Counted from the stretch's first letter, positions 32,530-41,640 are shown. The stretch: 64,000 nucleotides of DNA from Acidilutibacter cellobiosedens (GCF_004103715.1 NZ_CP035282.1:3679724-3743723); one strand, 5' to 3'. The notes: generated by a model not told the origin, from the sequence alone. Numbers and translations are program-made.

Positions 32530-33861
32530 TTTGGGGGCATGCCCCATATGCACTAACTTAATGTTGAAAATAATAAAAAAATGTGCTATGATATATAAGG
32601 GGTGGTATCATGGAAAATATAGCACATTTGATGAGTGAATTGCCAAAAGATTATGAAGAAGAGTGCATAAAGCAGGGAGCAATTGTTAGAAGGCGCGGGG
32701 TGTCAAATCCGGCTGATTTAATGATGCTTGCAATGTTCCATTTGCAAAACGGATGTTCTCTTGTTGAAATGAGTGAAGTTGCAAGAATTACGAAACTTGG
32801 GAATATGAGTGATGTAGCATTCATGAAGCGTTTTGAAAAATGCGGGAATTGGTTTAAAAGTATAAATCAAAAGCTTGCATCAAGTTGCCTAATTGACTAT
32901 CAAAAATCTGAATGGTTAGAAAGAAAAACCGTTATTGCCGTAGATGCTTCTGATGTGGCGGAAAAAGGACGTTCCGGAAGGATATATCGTCTTCACTTCG
33001 CACTTGATATATTTAAAATGATAAGCATAGAATACAAGATAACAACTGCAAAAGTTGGCGAAAGCATATGTAATTTTACTCTGCAACCAGGATATTTGGT
33101 TATTGCAGACAGAGCATATGCCAATATAAAAGGTATCGAACATTGCAACAAAAATAATGCGGAATATATTTTTCGGCTTCGTAAAAATAGCTTCACCGTT
33201 CGAAATGAAGAAGGCAAAAAAATTGACTTAGGAGCAATTTTTGCTAAGCTTACTTCGGGAGAATGTGCTGATTTGTCTGTGCTTGCTACAAACTTAGATG
33301 GTGATAAAATCCCTGTGAGAATCTGTGCAAAACGGAAAACACCCGAGGCTATAGAGCAAACAAAGAAGAAACTTCGTCGCAAGGAAAGTAAAAATCAATG
33401 CGTAATTTCAGAAGAAGCAAAGACCTTTAATGAATATATTGTAGTAGCTACAAATCTTAATGATACTATTTCTGCGGATGAAATCTTAGAAACTTATCGT
33501 TTGCGTTGGCAAGTGGAAATTTACTTTAAAAGATTAAAGTCAATTCTAAATTATGGCGAACTTCCTAAACGTAGACACGACAGCGTTATTGCATGGTTAA
33601 ACGGAAAATTAATGATTGCCTTACTAATTGAAATTATAATATCAAAGGCAGCTTTTCCCCCTCAGGAGTATGCGTAACAGAAGTGTTTGGCGCGAAACGA
33701 AATTTCTGAACTTGTATATGACCACAAATTTTTGTAGTGTATCAACATTATTTTCGGAATTGCCGGATTTGTTTATAAATTTGTGTGTTGAGAAACGTGT
33801 AAAAACAAAAAAACTTCAATTATTTCAACTAAGTTAGTGCATATGGGGGCATGCCCCCAAA
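32530..33861 (+). mobile_element. IS4-family insertion sequence
   Basis: Inverted repeats of about 30 bp bound the element: TTTGGGGGCATGCCCC-ATATGCACTAAC at 32530-32560 and its inverse at 33830-33861, differing by one C. Each repeat begins with an inner palindrome (GGGGCATGCCCC). The single transposase gene lies between them. I see no target duplication, consistent with later rearrangement at one side. Confidence 0.85.
32610..33677 (+). CDS. IS4-family DDE transposase, C-terminus probably frameshifted
   Basis: This 355-residue transposase has catalytic aspartates in VIAVDASD and YLVIADRAYA and the perfect IS4 signature Y-(2)-R-(3)-E-(6)-K in YRLRWQVEIYFKRLK. It ends at AAFPPQEYA. In another frame the DNA continues immediately as RNRSVWRETKFLNLY for about 50 codons up to the right inverted repeat, which looks like the proper tail. 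Loss of two bases near 33670 would explain this. The catalytic core is intact, but activity is doubtful. Confidence 0.85.
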   Translation: MENIAHLMSELPKDYEEECIKQGAIVRRRGVSNPADLMMLAMFHLQNGCSLVEMSEVARITKLGNMSDVAFMKRFEKCGNWFKSINQKLASSCLIDYQKSEWLERKTVIAVDASDVAEKGRSGRIYRLHFALDIFKMISIEYKITTAKVGESICNFTLQPGYLVIADRAYANIKGIEHCNKNNAEYIFRLRKNSFTVRNEEGKKIDLGAIFAKLTSGECADLSVLATNLDGDKIPVRICAKRKTPEAIEQTKKKLRRKESKNQCVISEEAKTFNEYIVVATNLNDTISADEILETYRLRWQVEIYFKRLKSILNYGELPKRRHDSVIAWLNGKLMIALLIEIIISKAAFPPQEYA

Positions 33862-34086
33862 TTTTTTTTGTGGTCTATAATTAATATAATAATCCATATA
33901 CTCTTCTGTTATTTGTTCTACATCATTTAAATCTTTAATTTTATTTTTCATAAGATAGATACTTTCACATTTATAATGTCCAAAAAAACTTTCTGCCTTT
34001 GCATTATCCCAACAGTTGCCTCTTCTTGACATACTTTGTTTTACTTTTAATTCTTTTAACAAATCTACATATTCTTTATTTGTATA
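33862..34086 (-). pseudogene. IS3-family orfB, 3' exon (after the group II intron)
   Basis: From 34086 the minus strand reads YTNKEYVDLLKELKVKQSMS, then RRGNCWDNAKAESFFGHYK with the catalytic Glu of the DDE triad, and YINYRPQKK, the C-terminal third of an IS150-group OrfB. The longer open frame that extends to 34194 is misleading, because its first ~36 codons translate intron domains V and VI. The last residues (FGGMPPYALT) come from the IS4 terminal repeat, so the 3' end of orfB is lost. Confidence 0.85.
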
Positions 34087-34127
34087 ATCGACTAAAGGAA
34101 AGGGATTGCTCCCTTTTCCTCGTCTGA

Positions 34128-34162
34128 GAACCGTACATGAGAGTTTCCCACTCATACGGCTC
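34128..34162 (-). ncRNA. Group II intron domain V
   Basis: The minus strand reads GAGCCGTATGAGTG-GGAAAC-TCTCATGTACGGTTC. This is the 34-nt catalytic hairpin with the AGC-like triad, a GNRA-type loop and a two-base bulge. Confidence 0.9.
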
Positions 34163-34180
34163 AAGCAGTTTTTTACCTTT

Positions 34181-35659
34181 TCAGGCGGCAACAAGAGCGT
34201 GCAGTTTCAACTTCCTTTTGTAGAAGTATAATGAATCCAAGAAAGGATTCTTGGATAGTTGAAGCTTTGGATGGCGAACTATATGAATTGTTCTCAAATT
34301 AATAAGCTCATTCTCATCTGTCATGAATAACCAGTTTTTGTGTCCTTTATTATGCCAGTATTTATTCAAACGCCACCATGCATTTTTATTAGGATGACGG
34401 TGCTTTGCCCATCTTTGTAAGAGCAAATATAGGGTATTGTTGATGTAGGAGAAAGCCTTGCTGGATACTATATGTCTATGATAGTTCGTCCAACCTCGTA
34501 TTACCTGATTCAGACGTCTGATTACTTCGACTTGAGTGCTGGCTTTGCTTTCTTTAAGGATAATTGTTGACAGTTTTCTCACGACTCGTTTGATGGCATC
34601 TTTTGAAGGTTTAACAATTAATTTGCCTTTGAATTTTCGAAATGTCCATCCGAGAAAATCAAAACCGTTATCAATATGAGTGATTGAAGTTTTTTCTTCA
34701 GATAGCTGAAGACCACGTACACTCATGAAATTACTCACTAACAGTTTTAATTCTTCTGCTGTCTCCTTAGAGTTTGCTGTGATGATAAAATCATCTGCAT
34801 AACGCACAAGATTGACCTTTGTTTTAGCACGATAGTGGTTTTCTATTTTGCCTTTTCCATTACGGTGATATTTGTCCTGAATCAACTTCTCGAGTCCATC
34901 TAATGTCATATTGGCATAAAGGCTTGAAATTGCTCCGCCTTGTGGTGAACCTGATTCTGTTGGGAATAGGTTACCGCGATAAATGACACCAGATTTAAGG
35001 AATTGTTTCATAATTCTCTTATCCATTTGGATATTTGCCAGTAGCCAGTCATGGTTGATGTTATCAAAACAACCTTTGATGTCTCCCTCTAAAATCCATT
35101 GTGGAGAACATTGCCTTGCCAGAACACAGAAAATTTGTTCTCCGGCATCCTTTGCACTTCGACCTCTACGAAATCCGAAAGATACCGTATCAGCAGTCGT
35201 TTCTGCTATTGGTTCTAGTGCCAGGGCGTGTAATGTTTGCATTGCCCTATCATACATGGTTGGAATTCCCAGTGGTCTCTTTTTCCCATTTTTCTTCTCT
35301 ATATAAACCCGTCTCAATGGTTTTGCACGGTAACGTTTATCACAGAGCTGCAATACTGCTTTCATTTTTGATGCGGAAGTCGACCACAGCTTTTTATCTA
35401 CACCATGGGTGTTTTTACCTCTGTTTGTTGTCACTTTTCTCACAGCATAGGCTTTCGCTGTAAAAGAGTGGGTTAGTAAATACTGTAATCTTTTTGCTTT
35501 ATTCATGTTACCGCTTGCTGTTGCCTTAGCAATACGTGATTGCAACCTATTAACATCTTTTTCAATCTTACACCAGTCAATGGTTTCCCATTGTCCGGCA
35601 AGTGTTTGTGTGTCTCTTAGACTCTCGGTTTTATCCGTCATTGAGTTTCTAAAATTCAT
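34181..35659 (-). CDS. ltrA: Group II intron reverse transcriptase/maturase (LtrA-like)
   Basis: The protein of about 492 residues has RT domains with RRVYIEKKNGKKRPLGIPT, FGFRRGRSAKDA, GCFDNINH, SGSPQGGAISSLYANM and the catalytic VRYADDFIITA, then the maturase X domain (RLNQVIRGWTNYHR). The C-terminus ends in YFYKRKLKLHA without an HNH endonuclease module. It binds and splices its intron and copies it into DNA. The ATG at 35659 is chosen; the upstream in-frame codon at 35683 is a TTG without a site. No frameshifts were seen. Confidence 0.93.
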   Translation of the reverse strand: MNFRNSMTDKTESLRDTQTLAGQWETIDWCKIEKDVNRLQSRIAKATASGNMNKAKRLQYLLTHSFTAKAYAVRKVTTNRGKNTHGVDKKLWSTSASKMKAVLQLCDKRYRAKPLRRVYIEKKNGKKRPLGIPTMYDRAMQTLHALALEPIAETTADTVSFGFRRGRSAKDAGEQIFCVLARQCSPQWILEGDIKGCFDNINHDWLLANIQMDKRIMKQFLKSGVIYRGNLFPTESGSPQGGAISSLYANMTLDGLEKLIQDKYHRNGKGKIENHYRAKTKVNLVRYADDFIITANSKETAEELKLLVSNFMSVRGLQLSEEKTSITHIDNGFDFLGWTFRKFKGKLIVKPSKDAIKRVVRKLSTIILKESKASTQVEVIRRLNQVIRGWTNYHRHIVSSKAFSYINNTLYLLLQRWAKHRHPNKNAWWRLNKYWHNKGHKNWLFMTDENELINLRTIHIVRHPKLQLSKNPFLDSLYFYKRKLKLHALVAA

Positions 35660-36202
35660 AGATTTACTATCCTTTCCTGCCAAAAACTACCATGAGATAA
35701 GTCTGCACCCTTTCAGGTTGGGGCAAAGTTTGAACCTCTATCTGCTTTCATTACAAAATCAGCTTTCGCTTTTTATCTCTTTCTTCTGCCCTCTATGTCA
35801 TTTCGCTCCTTGCGGTTAGATACCTCATTTTGGGGGACATATAGGGTTTACCAAGTTCCACCTAATATATAATTGTGAATGCCTTAGGAGCCACCTTTAA
35901 ACCGGGAGCACACTTTCCATTCACATTGGCTAGTCAGTAGACCTTTGCATGGCTCCATACCTTTTGGTCAAAGCGTTTCAGCCTTTTCGCTTTCTCCAGC
36001 GTAACGATTCCTACAGTGATTTACTTTACGTTCTCCTTAGCATTCTTACTCTAGCAGTTGTTCCAGTTTAGGCTACCGGAATTTCCTCATTGTCTCGTGA
36101 GCTTTCTAACCCAGACGTTTCCATCCACGCTAGTCACGATAGAGTTACCCCGAATGGATGGGGTAGCATTATAGCAATATATTAAGCGACTTCTTGTCGC
36201 AC

Positions 36203-37127
36203 ATGCACACCTTGATCGCTATGAATAATGCTGCCATTAAGATCAACTTTTTTAGTTAATTTTTTTAATAGTATCTATGCTTAAATTTTTATCTTGACAC
36301 TCACTTACAGTCCAAGCTACAGGCTCATTGTTGAATAGATCTATTATAGTACATAAATAGGTCATCTTTCTTTGTGTTGGAATATAGGTAATATCTGTTA
36401 TAAACTTCTCGCCTGGTTTAGTAGAATTGAAATCCCTATTTAAAATATTTTCTTTAATTATGCTTTGTTCTTTAGGTTTCTTATATTTTTTTCTAACTAT
36501 AGATTGTATGCTATTTTCCTTCATTATTCTCTGAATCTTTTTGTGATTAACAATGAAGTTATATTCATTATTAAGTGTCGATTTTATTGATCTATATCCG
36601 AATCTTTTATTTGATTTATTATATATATCTATAACTAATTTGTCAATTTTAGTATTTCCTTTTAGTGGCTTTTTCTTGTATTTATAATATGAGGCTCTAC
36701 TAACACCAGCTATTTCACATAACAACCATATAGGATGTTCAAGTTCTATGTTCATTATTGCTTTATATTTTAATTCGCGGATTTTACTTTTTTTTTTAAG
36801 AAATGGCTTTAGTGATTCTAAACTTTCTAAGTAGGCTATCTTTGCTTCTAGAATTTGAATTTTAGCTTCATAGTGCTTTTCTCTAGGTGTTCTTGTATCT
36901 TTATATGCAATAGACTCTTTTGACCTTCCAGCAGCCTTATTAGGTTTGGTAACATCAGGTGGTAAGATTCCTTTTTTCTTTAATTGTCTTTCCCAATTAT
37001 TAATATAATTTTTAGATGGAAGATTATATTTTTGTGCTATTGCTCTAACACCAAGAGGACTATTATAATAGTCATTGACAACCATTAACTTAAATTCATC
37101 AGTATACTTTCTATTTATTTTTTTCAA
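36203..37127 (-). pseudogene. IS3-family orfA/orfB 5' exon, frameshifted before the intron
   Basis: The frame from 37127 fuses an OrfA-type helix-turn-helix (KYTDEFKLMVVNDYYNSPLG) and coiled coil with OrfB (IWLLCEIAGVSRASYYKYKK, then DITYIPTQRKMTYLCTIID with the first catalytic Asp). OrfA and OrfB are joined through a run of ten A where IS3 elements normally shift frame. At 36252 it stops after TIKKIN. With one A fewer it continues KKLTKKVDLNGSIIHSDQGVH to the intron boundary. The gene is thus broken three times: by the frameshift, by the intron and by the IS4 truncation. Confidence 0.85.
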
Positions 37128-37149
37128 TAGTATAACCCCCTTTAACTTA

Positions 37150-37178
37150 AGGGTAGTGTCAATAAGACACCCCTCTTT
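37150..37178 (-). repeat. Putative terminal inverted repeat of the IS3 element
   Basis: Read on the minus strand, GGGGTGTCTTATTGACACTACCC lies about 25-50 bp upstream of the orfA start, where an IS3 left end is expected. It contains a GTGTC/GACAC inner stem. The matching right end is missing. Confidence 0.5.
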
Positions 37179-37306
37179 TTTTATTTAAAGCCTTATATTA
37201 TCAAGGGTTACAGAGTTTTTATAAAATAAAAAACAATGACCCCCCATTTTCTGCTATAATTTGAGTTATCACGCACCAAATTTAAATAGAAAGGTTGGTC
37301 ATTGTT

Positions 37307-38749
37307 ATGTCTCAAATTATAACTTATTTACTACTATATAATCAATACTTACTTAATCGAATTTATGAATTAACTTTATTTATCGCAAAGCATATCCCTA
37401 TTAAACAGTGGACTTTCGATGATTCTAAAAGTCCTTATTATCAGAAATTTAAAATTGATAAGCTCCCTATCATCAAAAAATTTATCAAACAAGATTATAA
37501 ATTCCTACTTGAATACTATATCTGGAAATATGGTAAGCCTGTCAAGCCTGTTCAACGCCGTAATGGTAAAACCATTCCTGAGGATACTGTCTGCCCTCTC
37601 TGTGGTGCTCCTCATCAATACATTTACGATAATAATGGTGGTAAAGGCCAATTTCAATGTAAAGTCTGTGGTCAAACTTTTATTACAGGTAAACAAGCAA
37701 CTTCTCCTTTGGTTCTTATTTGCCCTTATTGCGGACATGCTTTAGTTGCTAAAAAAGATCGTAAACACTTTATTGTGCATAAATGTGTCAATAAGAATTG
37801 TTCTTACTACAAGAACAATTTAAAGCTGCTTCCCAAAGACTCAGATCCTAGTGAGAAGTATAAATACAAGCTCCATTACATCTATCGTGAATTTACGCTG
37901 GATTTCTTTTCTATGGATTTACATCAGCTTCCTTCATGGGCTACTAGTTTTAAGTTTAGAAAGAACAATGCTCATATTATGGGACTTTGTCTTACTTACC
38001 ATGTTAATCTTGGTTTATCTCTTCGTAAAACTGCTGAAGCTATGCGTGAAATCCATAATATTAATATCTCTCACACTATGGTTGCAAGCTATGCAAGAAC
38101 TGCTGCTGTATTAATTAAGCCTTTTGTTGATACATTCGATTACAATCCTTCAAATAACTTAGCTGCTGACGAAACCTATATCAAAATTAAAGGACTCAAA
38201 GGTTATGTTTGGCTCATTATGGATACTGTTTCCCGCTCTATTCTTGGTTATCAAGTCTCTAAAAGTCGTGACGTCGGCCCTTGTATACTTACCATGAGAA
38301 TGGCTTTTGATAAATTTAGAAAATTCCCAGGTAAAGCTTTAAAATTTATATCTGATGGTTACAGTGCTTATCCTTTAGCTGCTCAACAGTTTAAAATTGA
38401 AAAGGACTGGGACTTTAATGTTACTCAGGTCATTGGTTTGACTAATGATGATCCTGTAACTAAAGAGTATCGTCCCTTTAAACAAAAGATTGAACGCCTT
38501 AACCGTACTTTCAAAGCTTCTTATCGTGTTACCTGCGGTTATGGTACCGATGATGGTGCTTATTATGGTATAAACCTTTGGGTTGCTTACTATAACTTCC
38601 TGCGTCCTCATGAACTTTATAGTTGGAAACGTCCTTTAAATGAGGTTGATATGCTTAAGAATGCCGGCAATATGCCCGGTAAATGGCAGCTTCTTATCTT
38701 TTTAGGACAGCAAGTCATTCTTAATATGCAAGAAAATCCTGCATCTTGA
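37307..38749 (+). CDS. Zinc-ribbon DDE-type transposase (IS6-like fold)
   Basis: This protein of about 480 residues has two zinc ribbons, Cys96/99/118/121 (CPLCGAP...CKVCG) and Cys139/142/160/165 (CPYCGHA...CVNKNC), then an rve/DDE catalytic domain with DETYIKIKG, FISDGYSAY and IERLNRTFKASYR, ending in NFLRPHE. The organisation is that of DDE transposases related to IS6/IS240, but I cannot name the IS group. The ATG at 37307 follows an AAAGG site; the TTG at 37295 is an alternative. The gene is intact. Confidence 0.85.
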   Translation: MSQIITYLLLYNQYLLNRIYELTLFIAKHIPIKQWTFDDSKSPYYQKFKIDKLPIIKKFIKQDYKFLLEYYIWKYGKPVKPVQRRNGKTIPEDTVCPLCGAPHQYIYDNNGGKGQFQCKVCGQTFITGKQATSPLVLICPYCGHALVAKKDRKHFIVHKCVNKNCSYYKNNLKLLPKDSDPSEKYKYKLHYIYREFTLDFFSMDLHQLPSWATSFKFRKNNAHIMGLCLTYHVNLGLSLRKTAEAMREIHNINISHTMVASYARTAAVLIKPFVDTFDYNPSNNLAADETYIKIKGLKGYVWLIMDTVSRSILGYQVSKSRDVGPCILTMRMAFDKFRKFPGKALKFISDGYSAYPLAAQQFKIEKDWDFNVTQVIGLTNDDPVTKEYRPFKQKIERLNRTFKASYRVTCGYGTDDGAYYGINLWVAYYNFLRPHELYSWKRPLNEVDMLKNAGNMPGKWQLLIFLGQQVILNMQENPAS

Positions 38750-38790
38750 TTTCTATCTGTTCTTAGATTTCAGAGCCTGAGGTAACCCAG

Positions 38791-38934
38791 CCACCCTTTA
38801 GGGCTTGCCCTTGATAGTAGGACAAATACAATGCTACAATACTGTAAAGACGGCACGAAAAATTATCTGTTCTTGAGTTTCTTCGCCGTCGGTAAATATT
38901 GCGCAGCATTGTTTTGGCATACTGTCAAGGGTGG
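38791..38934 (+). ncRNA. Strongly structured RNA candidate downstream of the DDE transposase
   Basis: Nested complementary arms are visible: CCTTGATAGTA (38809-38819) with TACTGTCAAGG (38920-38930, one G-U), ACAATGCT (38828-38835) with AGCATTGT (38905-38912), and GACGGC (38849-38854) with GCCGTC (38885-38890), separated by two internal loops. A competing pairing, CCACCCTT (38791-38798) with AAGGGTGG (38927-38934), shares bases with the outer stem. No ORF covers it. Strand and function are inferred only from adjacency. Confidence 0.5.
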
Positions 38935-39086
38935 CGGTGACTGCCATGAAAATATATTTTTGCAATTTCCCAGGTTCTATTCAGCCTGATTTTTTTATTC
39001 TTGTTTTTCATAGGCTACTTTACACTATCAACTTAAGTATATAATAATGTCCCTATTATGTATACTTTTTGGGGGTCATACCAGTT

Positions 39087-39187
39087 CTTTTCGCCGGTCA
39101 GCATATTTGTGAGTTTGAAATGGTAACGTATCAGGTCACGCAGCTGGCGGATTTCAGGTGAAGGAATAAAACTTGGTTTGATCATGT
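39087..39187 (-). pseudogene. IS110-family transposase, middle part of the split gene
   Basis: The minus strand reads MIKPSFIPSPEIRQLRDLIR, then YHFKLTNMLTGEKN, and joins in frame to NRAQNC at 32442 once the composite insertion is removed. On the other side it is cut at 39188 by the intact IS21. The N-terminal DEDD half of the protein is not found beyond that IS21, so it has been lost. Confidence 0.8.
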
Positions 39188-39290
39188 TGTATTTGTCAAC
39201 CGAAAATTAGGTCAAAAGACCATTTAATTTTAGGTCACTTTCTTGTAAATAAATGTGCCTCTAAAATTTGTGTACAAAGGCACAAATACT

Positions 39291-40055
39291 TTAAGCTGTT
39301 AAAGATTTAATAGATGCACCATTTTCTCTTAATGTTTCTCTTAGCCGATAAGAATCACCCTCCATGTCGACAAGAATTGCCTTGTAAGTAAGTCTATCTA
39401 TCATCGCACTTGTAACTGTCGGATCACCGAAAACCTCAATCCAACGCTCAAATGAAAGGTTAGAAGTAATTATTGTTGATTTCCTTGCTGCCCTTAAAGA
39501 AAGATTATTAAACAGCAGATCTGTCCCTTCCCGGTCAAACGAGGTGTACCCAAGTTCATCTGCCACTACAAGGTCATATTTTTCAAATCTATTCTCAAAA
39601 TATCTCAAGGTCTTAGCGCTATTGCTTTCCTTCAATGTAGTAACCAGTAGTGGAATTGTCGTGAACAGAACCTTATAACCTGCCATGCAAGCCTTTAATG
39701 CTAAAGCAATACTAACCATAGTTTTTCCGGTTCCCGGGTTACCGGTCATTATGATATTTTTGCCTTTTTCGATAAAATCAAGTGTTGCTAACTCAGGAAG
39801 TCTTTTCTGCATATCTACTGGGAGACAGTCAATTTCAATATCTTCAATATATTGCCTGTAAGGCAAATGTGCATTTCGAATACGACATTCAATGGAACGC
39901 TTATCCTTTTCTTCCATCTCATAAGTTAAAAGCTTATGAAGAAAATCCTCATAATCAGCCGCTTCAGATATTACTTCTTCATAGTGAGTTTTAATTCCTT
40001 TAAGTTTCAATATATTACAGTATTCTTTAATCTCTTCATTTAATTTAACCTTCAT
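39291..40055 (-). CDS. istB: IS21 helper ATPase IstB
   Basis: This 254-residue AAA ATPase has Walker A (MTGNPGTGKTMVS), Walker B (LVVADELGYTSFD) and the IstB C-terminus GDSYRLRETLRE. IstB oligomers remodel target DNA for the IstA transposase. The ATG at 40055 sits 2 bases from the istA stop codon and has AAGGAGG at 7-nt spacing, which decides the start against an in-frame position at 40109. Intact. Confidence 0.92.
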   Translation of the reverse strand: MKVKLNEEIKEYCNILKLKGIKTHYEEVISEAADYEDFLHKLLTYEMEEKDKRSIECRIRNAHLPYRQYIEDIEIDCLPVDMQKRLPELATLDFIEKGKNIIMTGNPGTGKTMVSIALALKACMAGYKVLFTTIPLLVTTLKESNSAKTLRYFENRFEKYDLVVADELGYTSFDREGTDLLFNNLSLRAARKSTIITSNLSFERWIEVFGDPTVTSAMIDRLTYKAILVDMEGDSYRLRETLRENGASIKSLTA

Positions 40056-40056
40056 A

Positions 40057-41640
40057 CTATACAGCCTCCTTGTTAAGCTTTCTTGATTGGAGTGCTGCAA
40101 GTTTATCATAAATCGATAATGTGCTCCTTGATTTTTCAGTTAGATGATCATTTAATGGAACAGTAACGCAAATTTCTTTTTCCTTTCTACTTTCACAAAT
40201 CACCTTAACCTTATCAGCACTCATATCCATTGGTGACAGTTTTTCAAGTTCCCTTAAAGCTTCTGTCACAGCATGGATTCCTTTTTCATAAATAATTTCT
40301 AAAACTTGTAGAAATGTCTTGGCATCTTTGGTATAATACTGTTCATAGATATATTTGATCTGGGTGTCCGTTTGGAGCAGTGCTGTGCTTCCTTTGAGGG
40401 CACCTGGTTTTTTATGTAGAGTTCTAAGATAATGATGAATCTCAATTTTCCAGTCATGCAGTTTAAAACTGCGGTCATGTTTAGCTACAATGCTGTTATC
40501 GTAGTAGATAATTATCTTATCTGTAAACATCTTCACTTTTACCATTTTACCAACTAATGTATCCGGCACAGAATAATGATTTTGACTTACCGTTACGGTC
40601 GAATATTTGTCAACACGGTTTTCTGAATAAATACTGCTTTCAAACTTAGGTAAGTTAGGAAACAAGTGTTTTTGCTCTTCTTTAAAGATTTCCATCGGCA
40701 CCAATCCGTTAGATGTTTCTTTATTATTAAGCTTCATACATTCTTCAAAAAGAAACTTGTTTGCTTCTGCAAGAGTGTCGAATTTGTCATTACCCGGCTC
40801 ACTGAATACTTTTCTTCTAACATATTCTACACTTCTCTCAACGTGGCCCTTTTCATTGCCTTTTGCAATATTCGTGAACCTAAAGTTGAATCCATAGTAT
40901 ATTGATAATTCTGTCAATGCTTTTGTTGGCTCTTTTTCGAACAATCCAACAAATTTCTTAACTGCAACCCTCATATTATCATAGACCATTGTTCTAAAAT
41001 TACCTTTGCAAAATGAGAAAAATTCTGCATGTGATTGTTGAAATGCTGGAGTATCTTGAGATTTAAAAAGCATTGAATATCTGATTCCGCTTTTAGCAGG
41101 AGTAAAAACTGCCATTTGATAAGCTTTATATCCTTCTCCCCCTATATCTAATTTTGCCGTACCCCAGTCAAATTCACATACATCTCCAAGAACATATTCT
41201 TGTCTTATGAAAGCTTCACGATGCCTATCCTCGATTGTTTTAACTAATCTTTTAACTGATGAATAACTAATATTAAAATTTTTCTTTAACAAGTATTCAT
41301 GAATATCAATTTTTCTCATTTGCTGCTTTGACATACCGTTAGCACGCTTCCATTCATTAACCTTTAAGCATTCTTCAATTACTTCAATCATCTCAGATGT
41401 TACCTTGTTTGGCCCTCTGTTTTCAGAATTGTATTTTGGTTTTTCAACAATTGCTTGAATTAATTCTTTTGTATCTGTTTCAGGATTTTTTGCTAAAAGT
41501 TCTTGCTTTTGATTTTCATACTCATTTACATATTTATTTACAGTATCCTTGCTCATGTGAAGCTCACTGGCAATGCTTCGATTGCTCATACCGTCAATAT
41601 GTTTAAGTATGATTTTTTGTTTTTGATTCAATTTTATCAC
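40057..41640 (-). CDS. istA: IS21 transposase IstA
   Basis: This 527-residue protein has an N-terminal helix-turn-helix (GMSNRSIASELHMSKDTVNKY) and an rve catalytic core with CEFDWGTAKLDI, VYDNMRVAVKK and GNEKGHVERSVEYVRR supplying the D, D and E. The C-terminal beta-barrel region (YSVPDTLVGKMVKVKMF) and HDRSFKLHDW tail are complete. Overlap-type coupling to istB is normal for IS21. No frameshifts. Confidence 0.92.
   Translation of the reverse strand: MIKLNQKQKIILKHIDGMSNRSIASELHMSKDTVNKYVNEYENQKQELLAKNPETDTKELIQAIVEKPKYNSENRGPNKVTSEMIEVIEECLKVNEWKRANGMSKQQMRKIDIHEYLLKKNFNISYSSVKRLVKTIEDRHREAFIRQEYVLGDVCEFDWGTAKLDIGGEGYKAYQMAVFTPAKSGIRYSMLFKSQDTPAFQQSHAEFFSFCKGNFRTMVYDNMRVAVKKFVGLFEKEPTKALTELSIYYGFNFRFTNIAKGNEKGHVERSVEYVRRKVFSEPGNDKFDTLAEANKFLFEECMKLNNKETSNGLVPMEIFKEEQKHLFPNLPKFESSIYSENRVDKYSTVTVSQNHYSVPDTLVGKMVKVKMFTDKIIIYYDNSIVAKHDRSFKLHDWKIEIHHYLRTLHKKPGALKGSTALLQTDTQIKYIYEQYYTKDAKTFLQVLEIIYEKGIHAVTEALRELEKLSPMDMSADKVKVICESRKEKEICVTVPLNDHLTEKSRSTLSIYDKLAALQSRKLNKEAV

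Larger units (their letters stand above)
34087..36202 (-). mobile_element. Group II intron inserted in IS3 orfB
   Basis: The intron starts at 36202 with GTGCGACAAG (GUGYG consensus) and ends at 34087 with GTCGAT. Domain V is at 34128-34162 and domain VI follows. Joining the exons gives SDQGVH|YTNKEY, an uninterrupted OrfB frame, so the boundaries are exact at the codon level. Domain IV carries the maturase gene (34181-35659), and about 540 nt of 5' domains I-III precede it. The total of 2116 nt and an intact open frame suggest a functional element. Confidence 0.9.
32443..39083. mobile_element. Composite insertion splitting the IS110 gene, IS3-type ends
   Basis: The left end TGAAGTGACCCC...GTATACA (32443) and the right end, read inward as TGGTATGACCCC...GTATACA, are inverted repeats at equal spacing. 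They are flanked by the 3-bp direct repeat GTT (32440-32442 and 39084-39086). Removing the insert and one GTT restores the IS110 reading frame EKNRAQNC exactly. TG ends, GACCCC and a 3-bp duplication are features of the IS3 family. The interior is made of an IS4, an intron-bearing IS3 and a DDE-transposase segment; the outer element's own transposase was not identified. Confidence 0.75.

Noticed and set aside
34087..34194. Apparent N-terminus MLPPEKVKNCLSRMSG of an IS3 protein
   Set aside because: It translates group II intron domains V-VI; the true exon starts at 34086.
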